Source: Bacteroides sp. (GTDB taxonomy: Bacteria > Bacillota > Clostridia > Oscillospirales > Ruminococcaceae). From it: a DNA stretch of 33,910 nt. A program made the translations under genes and the position numbers. Shown here piece by piece: positions 1 to 8,100 of this stretch. Under the pieces are notes generated by a model, which saw nothing but the letters and a program-made list of their open reading frames with translations, was not told where the DNA came from and did not search any database. The stretch lies in NCBI GenBank assembly GCA_023663265.1, contig JAMPHV010000017.1, forward strand, positions 1-33,910. The letters are read 5' to 3'. Numbering within the stretch: position 1 is the stretch's first letter; the number at the start of each line of letters is the position of its first letter.

Positions 1-317
1 ACCTTAAGAATCCCTTCCTTATCCCCCTCCCACCCCCTTTTCCCCGCTTTGGAAGTAGTTTTAGAATATAAGTCGGTATTTCGTTTTTTAAAAATGCAGT
101 CGCTTAGAATTATAACTGCCGATGTTTTATAATGATTTATTAAGCTTTATTTAAGGCTCATTCTGCTTTTTATTCAATGCTTGTTTTCATTTTAAGATGT
201 GCGCTTTCCTTTTGTCATAACGATTTTTCGATTTTCTGCTTTGAATTTTGGGGAAACTTAAATCAAATATAATTGAAATTTTTCGTAAATTTTAAGCGAT
301 ATTGACCCTTTTAGCTC
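1..317. other. AT-rich non-coding region upstream of scfA
   Basis: No convincing gene is present on either strand. Bases 8-50 form a pyrimidine-rich block and the rest is AT-rich. The one open frame here on the minus strand (about 292-549) runs antisense through the scfA peptide gene and has no family resemblance that I recognise. Confidence 0.5.
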
Positions 318-346
318 TTGCAAAACGATCCGTTATATGATATAAT
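318..346 (+). promoter_or_regulatory. Probable sigma-A promoter of scfA
   Basis: TTGCAA at 318-323 and TATAAT at 341-346 are separated by exactly 17 bases. The -10 box is a perfect consensus. The start codon of scfA lies about 40 bases downstream, leaving a short leader with an AAAGGA ribosome binding site near 374-379. Confidence 0.75.
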
Positions 347-388
347 TGATATTGATAACCAAACCGGCAAACGAAAGGAATTAAAAAT

Positions 389-532
389 ATGAAGCACATT
401 AAAACGGTAAACAAGGCTAATCTTAAGGAAACGGCTGCAAAGGGCGGCTGCGGCAAGTGCCAGACCTCCTGCCAATCAGCGTGCAAGACCTCCTGCACTG
501 TTGCCAACCAGTCCTGCGAAGCCAATAAGTAA
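389..532 (+). CDS. scfA: SCIFF (six-cysteine) ranthipeptide precursor
   Basis: This 47-residue peptide matches the SCIFF family (six Cys in about forty-five residues), the substrate of the radical SAM maturase encoded next door. It opens MKHIKTVNKANLKE, the conserved leader of the family, followed by a core with Cys21, Cys24, Cys28, Cys32, Cys36 and Cys43. The central CQTSCQSACKTSC segment is typical. In the clostridial homologue CteA, the maturase CteB links Cys32 to Thr37 by a thioether; here residue 32 is Cys and residue 37 is Thr, so the same cross-link is predicted. The ATG at 389 follows an AAAGGA site at good distance, behind a clear promoter. The mature product's function is not established in the family; a signalling role is one suggestion. 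Being this short, the gene is easily missed. Family assignment is strong. Confidence 0.95.
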   Translation: MKHIKTVNKANLKETAAKGGCGKCQTSCQSACKTSCTVANQSCEANK

Positions 533-557
533 TCAGCAGCTAACATCAAGGGCTGTA

Positions 558-592
558 AAAAACACGATCCGTCGGAAACGGGTCGTGTTTTT
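558..592 (+). terminator. Hairpin terminator/attenuator between scfA and scfB
   Basis: A 15-bp stem (558-572 with 578-592, one G-U wobble) closes a 5-base loop, with A-rich 5' and T-rich 3' arms. It fits a Rho-independent terminator that would stop most transcripts after the peptide gene and let a fraction read through into scfB. A very similar hairpin occurs at 17102-17132. Confidence 0.75.
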
Positions 593-650
593 CGCCATAA
601 TATCGATAAACGAATAAGCTTGACAGTATAATATCAGGAAGGATCGATAA

Positions 651-2018
651 ATGGAATCGAGAATACATAAATATAAACAAGGCGATAAATATATCGTTCT
701 TGACATAAACAGCGGGGGAGTGCATTTGGTCGATGAAACGATCTATAAAATGCTTGATTTTATCCGTCCCGAAAAGGGCGGAGACGGTCTTGGGATCACT
801 GCCGCGGAATTAAAGGAAAGACTGCCCGAATACGATATAGAGGAGATAAGCGAGTGCTTGGAGGAGCTGGAACAGCTTTACGAGGAAAAAATGCTGTTTT
901 CCGAGGACGAGTACAGACAGTATGCGGACAAAACGCTGAACGCGCCCATTAAGGCTATGTGCCTGCACGTTTCCCATGACTGCAACCTAAGGTGCGAATA
1001 CTGCTTCGCGGAAACGGGAGATTTCGGAACGGGCAGAAAAATAATGTCCCCCGAAACGGGAAAAAAGGCTATCGATTTTCTTATCGAAAAATCCTACGGC
1101 AGAGAAAATCTGGAGCTGGACTTTTTCGGCGGCGAGCCGCTTATGGCTTGGGACACGGTGGTGCAGACGGTGGATTATGCCCGCAGCATTGAAAAACAGC
1201 ATGGGAAGCGCTTCCGCTTCACCATTACCACCAACGGTATGCTGCTGGACGACGAAAAAACTGAGTATATCAACCGCGAGATGTCAAACTGCGTTCTGTC
1301 CTTGGACGGAAGAAAGGACGTTAACGACCGCATTAGGGTCACCCCCAACCGCAAGGGCAGCTACGATGTGATCGTGCCTAAGTTTAAGAAGCTGGTGGAG
1401 GGACGCACCAAGGAGGGACGTACCGACTATTATATCAGAGGCACCTTTACCAAATACAACCTCGATTTTGCCGACGACGTTCTGCATATGGCGGAGCTGG
1501 GCTTTAAGCAGCTTTCCGCAGAGCCTGTGGTGACCGATGAAAAATACCCCTATGCGCTGACCGAGGAGGACCTGCCGAGGATTTTTGACGAGTACGACAG
1601 GCTTTACGAGCTCATAAAAAACGACCCCGATAAATTTAACTTTTTCCATTTCAAGATCGATCTGAATCAAGGTCCCTGCGCCGTAAAAAGATTGAGAGGC
1701 TGCGGCTGCGGAAACGAATATGTGGCGGTAACTCCCGACGGCGACGTTTATCCCTGTCACCAGTTCGTAGGTATGGAGGACTGGAAAATGGGCAACATAT
1801 TTGACGGCATAATAGACTCGGGGATCAAGGATTATTTTGCGAAAACCCATATTTACAGCAAGAAAGGCTGCTCCGAATGCTGGGCAAGGTTTTACTGCTC
1901 GGGCGGCTGCAACGCCAATTCCTTTCAGTATGAGGGCGACGTGCAGATACCCAACAGGCTGGCGTGCGAAATGCAGAAGAAAAGGATCGAGTGCGGGATC
2001 GCGCTGGGGTGCGAGTAA
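651..2018 (+). CDS. scfB: SCIFF maturase, radical SAM/SPASM enzyme
   Basis: This 455-residue enzyme is predicted to install sulfur-to-alpha-carbon thioether links in the ScfA peptide using S-adenosylmethionine radical chemistry in the cytoplasm. Residues 1-95 form a PqqD-like peptide-recognition (RRE) domain. The radical SAM cluster motif CNLRCEYC gives Cys111, Cys115 and Cys118, followed by the FFGGEP segment of the SAM site. The C-terminal SPASM domain (from about residue 340) carries many Cys, including CxxxxxxxCxC near 343-353, YPCHQF near 370 and the CSECWARFYCSGGC block near 405-420, which ligate auxiliary iron-sulfur clusters. Length matches characterised SCIFF maturases such as CteB. 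The ATG follows AGGAAGG at 8-9 bases. No exporter or protease gene follows, so secretion of the product, if any, is not explained locally. Confidence 0.95.
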   Translation: MESRIHKYKQGDKYIVLDINSGGVHLVDETIYKMLDFIRPEKGGDGLGITAAELKERLPEYDIEEISECLEELEQLYEEKMLFSEDEYRQYADKTLNAPIKAMCLHVSHDCNLRCEYCFAETGDFGTGRKIMSPETGKKAIDFLIEKSYGRENLELDFFGGEPLMAWDTVVQTVDYARSIEKQHGKRFRFTITTNGMLLDDEKTEYINREMSNCVLSLDGRKDVNDRIRVTPNRKGSYDVIVPKFKKLVEGRTKEGRTDYYIRGTFTKYNLDFADDVLHMAELGFKQLSAEPVVTDEKYPYALTEEDLPRIFDEYDRLYELIKNDPDKFNFFHFKIDLNQGPCAVKRLRGCGCGNEYVAVTPDGDVYPCHQFVGMEDWKMGNIFDGIIDSGIKDYFAKTHIYSKKGCSECWARFYCSGGCNANSFQYEGDVQIPNRLACEMQKKRIECGIALGCE

Positions 2019-2108
2019 TCTTCGATCCGTCACATTTCTCCCCGTTCTTTTCCCCTCACTTTTACCAACGCTTAAATTTTCAGACACGTTTTTTTCACAA
2101 TGAAATAT

Positions 2109-2114
2109 TATAAT
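2109..2114 (+). promoter_or_regulatory. Possible -10 box for htrA
   Basis: TATAAT lies about 106 bases upstream of the htrA start. No good -35 hexamer is seen at 16-18 bases, only a T-rich run, so the promoter is plausible rather than secure. The 200-base gap after scfB shows no clear terminator for scfB. Confidence 0.4.
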
Positions 2115-2135
2115 TCAACCGTAGAAGCAAAGAGG

Positions 2136-2152
2136 GTCGGCGCGGCGCCGAC
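2136..2152. repeat. GC-rich palindrome in the htrA leader
   Basis: GTCGGCG (2136-2142) and CGCCGAC (2146-2152) form a perfect 7-bp stem with a 3-base loop. It stands out in an otherwise AT-rich gap and would lie in the 5' leader of htrA. A related half-palindrome (GTCGGC-GCA-GCCGAT) occurs at 10130-10144. There is no T run, so it is not a terminator. Confidence 0.55.
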
Positions 2153-2219
2153 GGGACGGAGCCTTATGTCTTACTCAAGTCCGATCCGAGAACAAGAATT
2201 ATGAAAGGAAGTAATTCAT

Positions 2220-3602
2220 ATGTACGAAAACAACGGTTATCAGCCTCCCTATAATTTTACCACCGACCCCAACGGTCAGTATGGGCAGTACCCCAATCAG
2301 GAGCCCCCAAAGCCCCCTAAGAAAAAGAAAACAAGCACGGGGCTTATTGTGGGCGTTATCGCGGCTGCCGTGGTATTCGGCAGCGTCAGCGGCTTCGGCG
2401 GCTCCTATTTGGCAAGCAGGATAGACGGCGGCTCGCCCGCCTATAACGAGCACAAAACACCCGGCGATGCCCCCGCCCCCGGGACTTCCGACGAGGGTGA
2501 CGTTTCCGACGTACCGGTCGAAACGCCCGCAACTACCCCCGAATACGTAAAGCCCGAGGTCGAGGTAAGCGACGATCTGTCCTCTCTCGAAAATATGGCG
2601 AATATCAACACCACTCGCCTTTACAGCTACGAGGACCTGTTCGACAAGGTGAGCGAAAGCGTGGTAGTGGTCAACAACTACATTTTAAACAACGGCTATT
2701 CGGACGCCGATACGGATTACGTAAAATACGGAACGGGCAGCGGGGTCATCTTCACCACCGACGGCTACATCATCACAAACTACCACGTTGTGGACAGTGC
2801 CGACAAGGTTTCGATAATAATAACCGACAAATACAGCGACGAGGAAGAGATCGAGGCGGTGCTGGTAGGCTCCGACAGCGCTACCGACCTGGCGGTGCTT
2901 AAGGTCAGCCGCGAGCAGATGTTTACCGCCGCGCCTCTCGGCGACAGCGACAGCCTCAGAATAGGACAGGACGTCGCCGCTATCGGCAATCCCGCGGGAC
3001 TTAACAATTCCTTTACAAGAGGCATTATTTCGGGACTTAACCGCTACGCCTCGGAAAAGGGCTACGAGCTGAGCTCCATTCAGACGGACGCGGCGATAAA
3101 CCCCGGCAACTCGGGCGGCGGTCTGTTCGATATGTACGGCAACGTGATAGGCATTGTAAACTCAAAGCTTGTCGCAGAGGACAGCAGCATTGAAAACTTG
3201 GGCTTTGCCATCACCATAAACGAAGCCAAGCCCGTTATCAGCGATCTCATAAACTACGGCTACGTTACGGGAAGACCCGCGCTCGGCATCACCACCCTCC
3301 AGGTGAACCAGTACACCGCGCAGATATACGGCTTATCCGCGGCGGGACTGTTGGTAACCGATATAAACCGCGACGCTCCCGTCGCCTCCAGCGGACTTCA
3401 GATAGGCGACGTTATCATTAAGGTAAACGGCACTCAGGTATCCAGCGTTACCGACGTTCAGACCATCACCAAGGGAATGTCCGCGGGCGACAAGATAACG
3501 GTCACCGTCTCGAGAGCCTCCTCCGACGGAAACGGATATTTCGGAAGCAAGATCAGAAGCCAAACCCTCGACTTCGAGGTTATTTTGACGGAAAATAAAT
3601 AA
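2220..3602 (+). CDS. htrA: HtrA/DegP-like trypsin-type serine protease with PDZ domain
   Basis: This 460-residue membrane-anchored protease degrades or handles misfolded proteins at the outer face of the membrane. Its order of parts is a Pro/Gln/Tyr-rich cytoplasmic tail ending in a KKKK cluster (1-38), one membrane helix (about 41-64), an acidic Pro-rich linker (70-120), a trypsin-like domain, and a PDZ domain (about 350-455). The catalytic triad is visible as His189 (TNYHVVDS), Asp223 (ATDLAVLKV) and Ser298 (NPGNSGGG). This is the usual layout of Firmicutes HtrA, HtrB and YyxA. The ATG at 2220 follows AAAGGAAG. It is probably monocistronic: it has its own leader, and a strong two-way hairpin follows the stop by 8 bases. 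Which paralogue it matches cannot be decided from sequence alone. Confidence 0.93.
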   Translation: MYENNGYQPPYNFTTDPNGQYGQYPNQEPPKPPKKKKTSTGLIVGVIAAAVVFGSVSGFGGSYLASRIDGGSPAYNEHKTPGDAPAPGTSDEGDVSDVPVETPATTPEYVKPEVEVSDDLSSLENMANINTTRLYSYEDLFDKVSESVVVVNNYILNNGYSDADTDYVKYGTGSGVIFTTDGYIITNYHVVDSADKVSIIITDKYSDEEEIEAVLVGSDSATDLAVLKVSREQMFTAAPLGDSDSLRIGQDVAAIGNPAGLNNSFTRGIISGLNRYASEKGYELSSIQTDAAINPGNSGGGLFDMYGNVIGIVNSKLVAEDSSIENLGFAITINEAKPVISDLINYGYVTGRPALGITTLQVNQYTAQIYGLSAAGLLVTDINRDAPVASSGLQIGDVIIKVNGTQVSSVTDVQTITKGMSAGDKITVTVSRASSDGNGYFGSKIRSQTLDFEVILTENK

Positions 3603-3610
3603 TCTGTAAA

Positions 3611-3656
3611 AAATAACCGTTTAAAAAGCGTAAGACCGCTTTTTAAACGGTTATTT
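3611..3656. terminator. Two-way terminator between htrA and gltD
   Basis: A perfect 20-bp stem (3611-3630 with 3637-3656) closes a 6-base loop. Both arms carry A/T runs, so it can terminate htrA on the plus strand and gltBD on the minus strand, which converge here. Confidence 0.9.
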
Positions 3657-3666
3657 ATCTGCCGCA

Positions 3667-5151
3667 TCACAAATTACTGTACCCCACCAGCGCCTCGTCC
3701 GCCTCTCTCGCGCACTCTCTTCCCTCCTTTATCGCCCAAACCACTAACGATTGTCCTCTGTGCATATCTCCGCAGGCAAAAACCTTGGGAACGTTGGTGG
3801 AATATTTTCCGATCTCGGTTTTAACGTTGCTCCTGCCGTCGGTTTCCACTCCGAAGGCGTTTGAAACGTAGGACTGGCTGCCCAAGAATCCCGCGGCTAT
3901 AAGCGCCATATCCGCTTTTATCGTGTACTCGCTTCCCTTTACCTCGGTCATAACGGCGCGCCCGCTTTTCTTGTCCTTAACAGGCTCCAGCTTCACCAAA
4001 ACAAGCTCCTTCAAATTACCCTTTTTGTCCTTTTTGAACTCCTTGACGGTGGTCTGATAAACGCGGGGATCGCCGCCGTATACCGCCGCCGCCTCCTCCT
4101 GTCCGTAATCGGTCTTGCATACCCTTGCCCATTGAGGCCATGGATTGTTTTCGGCTCTCGCGTCGGGCAGCTTTGGCATCATTTCAAGCTGGACCACGCT
4201 TTTTGCTCCGTGGCGCACCGCGGTGCCCACACAGTCGTTGCCCGTATCGCCGCCGCCGATTATCACAACGTTTTTGTCCTTGGCGCTGATGAAGGAGCCC
4301 TCCTCAAGCCCGCCGTCCAGCAGACTTTTGGTGGTGGAGGTCAGAAAATCCACCGCAAAGTATATGCCGCCTGCGTCTCTGCCCTCCGCCGTGATATCGC
4401 GGGGCTGTGAAGCGCCGCAGGCTAAAATTACAATATCGTAATCCGTCAGGAGCTTTGCCGCTTCGACGTTTTTTCCCACGTCGGAGTTCACCTCGAAGAC
4501 GATCCCCTCCCGCTTCATTATCTCGATCTTTCTCTCTACGATACGCTTTTCCAGCTTCATATTCGGTATGCCGTACATCAGCAGACCGCCGACTCGGTCG
4601 CTGCGCTCGAACACGGTCACCGAGTGCCCCCTTTGGTTAAGCTGATCCGCCGCCGCAAGCCCCGAGGGACCCGAGCCTATAACGGCGACCCTTTTTCCCG
4701 TGCGCACCTCGGGTATTTTCGCCTCGGCATAGCCCCGCTCGTAAGCGTATTCGATTATCCCGTATTCGTTCTGCTTGACCGTCACGGGGTCGCCGTGCAC
4801 GCCGCAGGTGCAGGCGCATTCGCATAGCGCGGGGCATACTCTTCCCGTAAATTCGGGAAAGTTGTTGGTTTTTTTAAGGCGGTTGTAGGCCTGCTCGTAA
4901 TTGCCCGTATATATCAGATCGTTCCATTCGGGGATAAGATTGTTTAAGGGGCAGCCGCTCGCCATTCCCCCTATCGTCATGCCCGACTGGCAAAAGGGCA
5001 CTCCGCACGCCATACAGCGCGCCCCCTGCTCCCTCTGCTTTTCTCCCGACAAGGGTATGTGAAACTCGTCAAAGCTTTTGATACGCTCCTCCGCCGAAAG
5101 AGCCTCGGCGTCCAAGCGCTTGTATTCAAGAAATCCTGTGGGCTTTCCCAT
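3667..5151 (-). CDS. gltD: Glutamate synthase (NADPH) small subunit
   Basis: This 494-residue subunit passes electrons from NADPH through FAD and iron-sulfur clusters to the large subunit, which makes glutamate from glutamine and 2-oxoglutarate. The N-terminal cluster-binding region has Cys46, Cys49, Cys54 and Cys67, then CPALCECACTC starting at Cys106. The FAD dinucleotide fold is at about 157-166 (VIGSGPSGLA) and the NADPH fold follows with VVIIGGGDTGND. A C-terminal ACGDMHRGQ motif closes the FAD site. Length is normal. It starts 14 bases after the gltB stop, behind AGGAG, so the two are co-transcribed. Related pyridine-nucleotide oxidoreductases share this fold, but linkage to gltB settles the name. 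Confidence 0.96.
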   Translation of the reverse strand: MGKPTGFLEYKRLDAEALSAEERIKSFDEFHIPLSGEKQREQGARCMACGVPFCQSGMTIGGMASGCPLNNLIPEWNDLIYTGNYEQAYNRLKKTNNFPEFTGRVCPALCECACTCGVHGDPVTVKQNEYGIIEYAYERGYAEAKIPEVRTGKRVAVIGSGPSGLAAADQLNQRGHSVTVFERSDRVGGLLMYGIPNMKLEKRIVERKIEIMKREGIVFEVNSDVGKNVEAAKLLTDYDIVILACGASQPRDITAEGRDAGGIYFAVDFLTSTTKSLLDGGLEEGSFISAKDKNVVIIGGGDTGNDCVGTAVRHGAKSVVQLEMMPKLPDARAENNPWPQWARVCKTDYGQEEAAAVYGGDPRVYQTTVKEFKKDKKGNLKELVLVKLEPVKDKKSGRAVMTEVKGSEYTIKADMALIAAGFLGSQSYVSNAFGVETDGRSNVKTEIGKYSTNVPKVFACGDMHRGQSLVVWAIKEGRECAREADEALVGYSNL

Positions 5152-5165
5152 ATCGTTCTCCTTTT

Positions 5166-8100
5166 TTATTTTGAATTTACCACGCTGTAAAAGGCTTCGA
5201 TCTGCGCCTGCTCCTCGGTCAAGCCCTTTTCGCGAAATTCCGTTATGGCGGCGGTTATTTTTTTGTAGTCGTGAGGGATAATGCGCTTGAATTTGGGAAG
5301 ATATTCGTCAAAATTATCGAGAATACGCTGTCCCTTTTCGGAGCCGGTTTCCCTTACGTGTTCCTCGATAAGCTCCCTAAGCTCCAATATATCGTATTTT
5401 TCCTTTACCTCTCCGCTGCTTACCATTTCCTTGTTCAGCTTAAGATAAAGGTCCCTGTCCTCGTCCAGCACGTAGGCGATGCCTCCGCTCATGCCCGCCG
5501 CGAAGTTTTTGCCCGTTTTTCCCAAAATAACGGCTCTTCCGCCCGTCATATACTCGCAGCCGTGGTCGCCCACGCCCTCGACTACCGCCGTCGCGCCGCT
5601 GTTTCTTACGCAGAAGCGCTCTCCCGCCGCGCCGTTTATAAACGCCTTGCCGCTTGTGGCGCCGTAGAGGGCGACGTTTCCGATGATTATGTTGTCCTCC
5701 GCCTTGAACGCGCTTTCCTTGGGCGGCTTTACCGTAAGCTTTCCGCCGGATAAGCCCTTGCCGAAATAGTCGTTGCTGTCGCCGATAAGCTCTAAGGTAA
5801 GCCCCGAGGGGATAAACGCGCCGAAGCTCTGACCGCCCGCGCCGCGGCAGATCACCCTGTAGGTGTCCTCGGCAGGAACGCTTTTGCAGCGCTTGGTGAT
5901 CTCGCTGCCCAATATGGTGCCCAATGCTCTGTCGGTATTTTTTATTTTTATCTCCGCGGTCTTGGGCTTGCCGCTTTTTATCGCTCCCGAAAATTCCTTA
6001 AGCAGAATTTTTTCGTCAACGGTCTCCGACAGCTTAAAATCGTACGGCTTTTTGCCGCTGTATTTTATTTCGCGGGAAACAAACTCCTTGGAGGGCGCGA
6101 TAACCGCGGACAGATCGAGTTCCTCGCCGCGGCTGTCCAGCCCCTCTCTCCGCTTCAGCAGATCGACGCGGCCCACCAGCTCGTCAACGGTTCTTATACT
6201 GAGACGCGCCATATATTCCCTCAGCTCCTCGGCAACGAATCTCATAAAGTTTATAACGTATTCGGGCTTGCCCGCAAAACGCTTTCTGAGCTCGGGATTC
6301 TGCGTTGCCACGCCGAAGGGGCAGGTGTCCAGATTGCACACTCTCATCATAACGCAGCCGAGAGTTACCAGCGGCGCAGTGGCGAAGCCGTACTCCTCGG
6401 CTCCCAAAAGAGCCGCCGTAAGCACGTCGCGTCCCGTCATCAGCTTGCCGTCCGTTTCTATGACCACCTTGTCGCGCAGCCCGTTCATAATAAGGGTCTG
6501 ATGCGCTTCCGCAAGACCCAGCTCCCAGGGGAGCCCCGCATTGTATATGCTGCTTCGCGGAGCCGCGCCCGTGCCGCCGTCATAGCCGCTTATCAGAATG
6601 ACCGAGGCGCCCGCCTTGGCTACCCCCGCCGCAACGGTGCCGACGCCGCATTCGGAAACAAGCTTGACGCTTATCCTCGCCTCCTTATTGGCGTTTTTAA
6701 GGTCGTATATAAGCTGCGCCAGATCCTCTATGGAATAAATATCGTGGTGAGGAGGCGGCGATATAAGCCCCACGCCCGGAGTGGAGTGGCGGGTCTTTGC
6801 TATCCAAGGATAGACCTTTTTCCCGGGAAGATGTCCCCCCTCGCCAGGCTTTGCGCCCTGCGCCATTTTTATCTGTATCTCGTCGGCGCTGTTTAAATAT
6901 TTGGAGGTAACGCCGAAGCGCCCCGAGGCTACCTGCTTTATGGCGGAGCATCGGTTGTTTTTTGTGCCCCTGCTGTCCAATCTTTCGTCGCTTTCGCCGC
7001 CCTCGCCCGAATTTGAACGTCCGTGAAGCGTGTTCATGGCTATGGCAAGGGTCTCGTGAGCCTCCTCGGAAATGGAGCCGTAGCTCATAGCCCCCGTTTT
7101 AAAGCGGCGCACTATGCTGTCAGCGCTTTCCACCTCGCTTATGTCTATGCCCTTTTCGGGGAATTTAAAGTCCATAAGCCCTCTTAAATTGACGGGGCTC
7201 ATCTCCTCGTTCATCATATGGGAGTACTGCTTATAAAGCTTGTAATCGCCCGTTCTTGCCGCCTGCTGCAAAAGATGTATGGTCTGAGGGTTATAAAGGT
7301 GCTCCTCCTTGCCGCTTCTGAATTTGTGGCTCCCCCTGCTGTCCAGCGCGTCGTCGGTCTTGAGCCCCAGCGGGTCGAACGCCATGGTGTGAAGACGATC
7401 CACGTTTCTTTCGATATCCTTAAGGCTTATCCCTCCCACGCGGCTTACGGTGCCCGTAAAGTAAGCGTCGATCACCTCTCTGCTTATTCCTATCGCCTCG
7501 AATATCTGAGAGCCTTGATAGGACTGTATGGTGCTTATCCCCATTTTTGAGGCTATTTTCACTATCCCGTGAAGCACGGCGTTATCGTAGTCCTCCACCG
7601 CCGCGTAGTAATCCTTGTCCAGAAGGTCGCGGGCGATAAGGCTTTGTATAGCCTCCTGCGCAAGATAGGGATTTACCGCGCTGGCGCCGTAGCCCAAAAG
7701 CGCCGCAAAATGGTGCACCTCGCGCGGCTCGCCGCTTTCCAGTATTACCGCCAGGGAGGTCCTTTTCTTTGTGACCACCAAATGCTGATGCAGGGCGGAA
7801 ACTGCCAGCAGCGAGGGAATTGCGACATGGTTTTCGTCCACTCCCCTGTCGGACAGGATAAGGATATTCGCGCCGTCGCTGTGTGCCTTGTCCGCTTCCA
7901 AATTAAGGCGGTTGAGCGCTTTTTTGAGAGAGGTGTTTTTATAGTAAAGAATGGGTATTACCGCCACCTTAAAGCCGTTCGCCTTCATATTTTTGATCTT
8001 AAGCATATCGGTGTTGGTAAGGATAGGATTCTGTATTTTTATGACCTGACAGTTTTCGGGGCGTTCCTCCAAAATATTGCCGTCCTCGCCGATGTAAACC

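Noticed and set aside
292-549. 85-residue minus-strand open frame at the scfA locus
   Set aside because: It is the reverse complement of the Cys-rich SCIFF gene and its promoter, which are well supported.
620-633. TTGACA and TATAAT just before scfB as a promoter
   Set aside because: The boxes are only 2 bases apart. The TATAAT could act alone but has no -35 at a workable distance.
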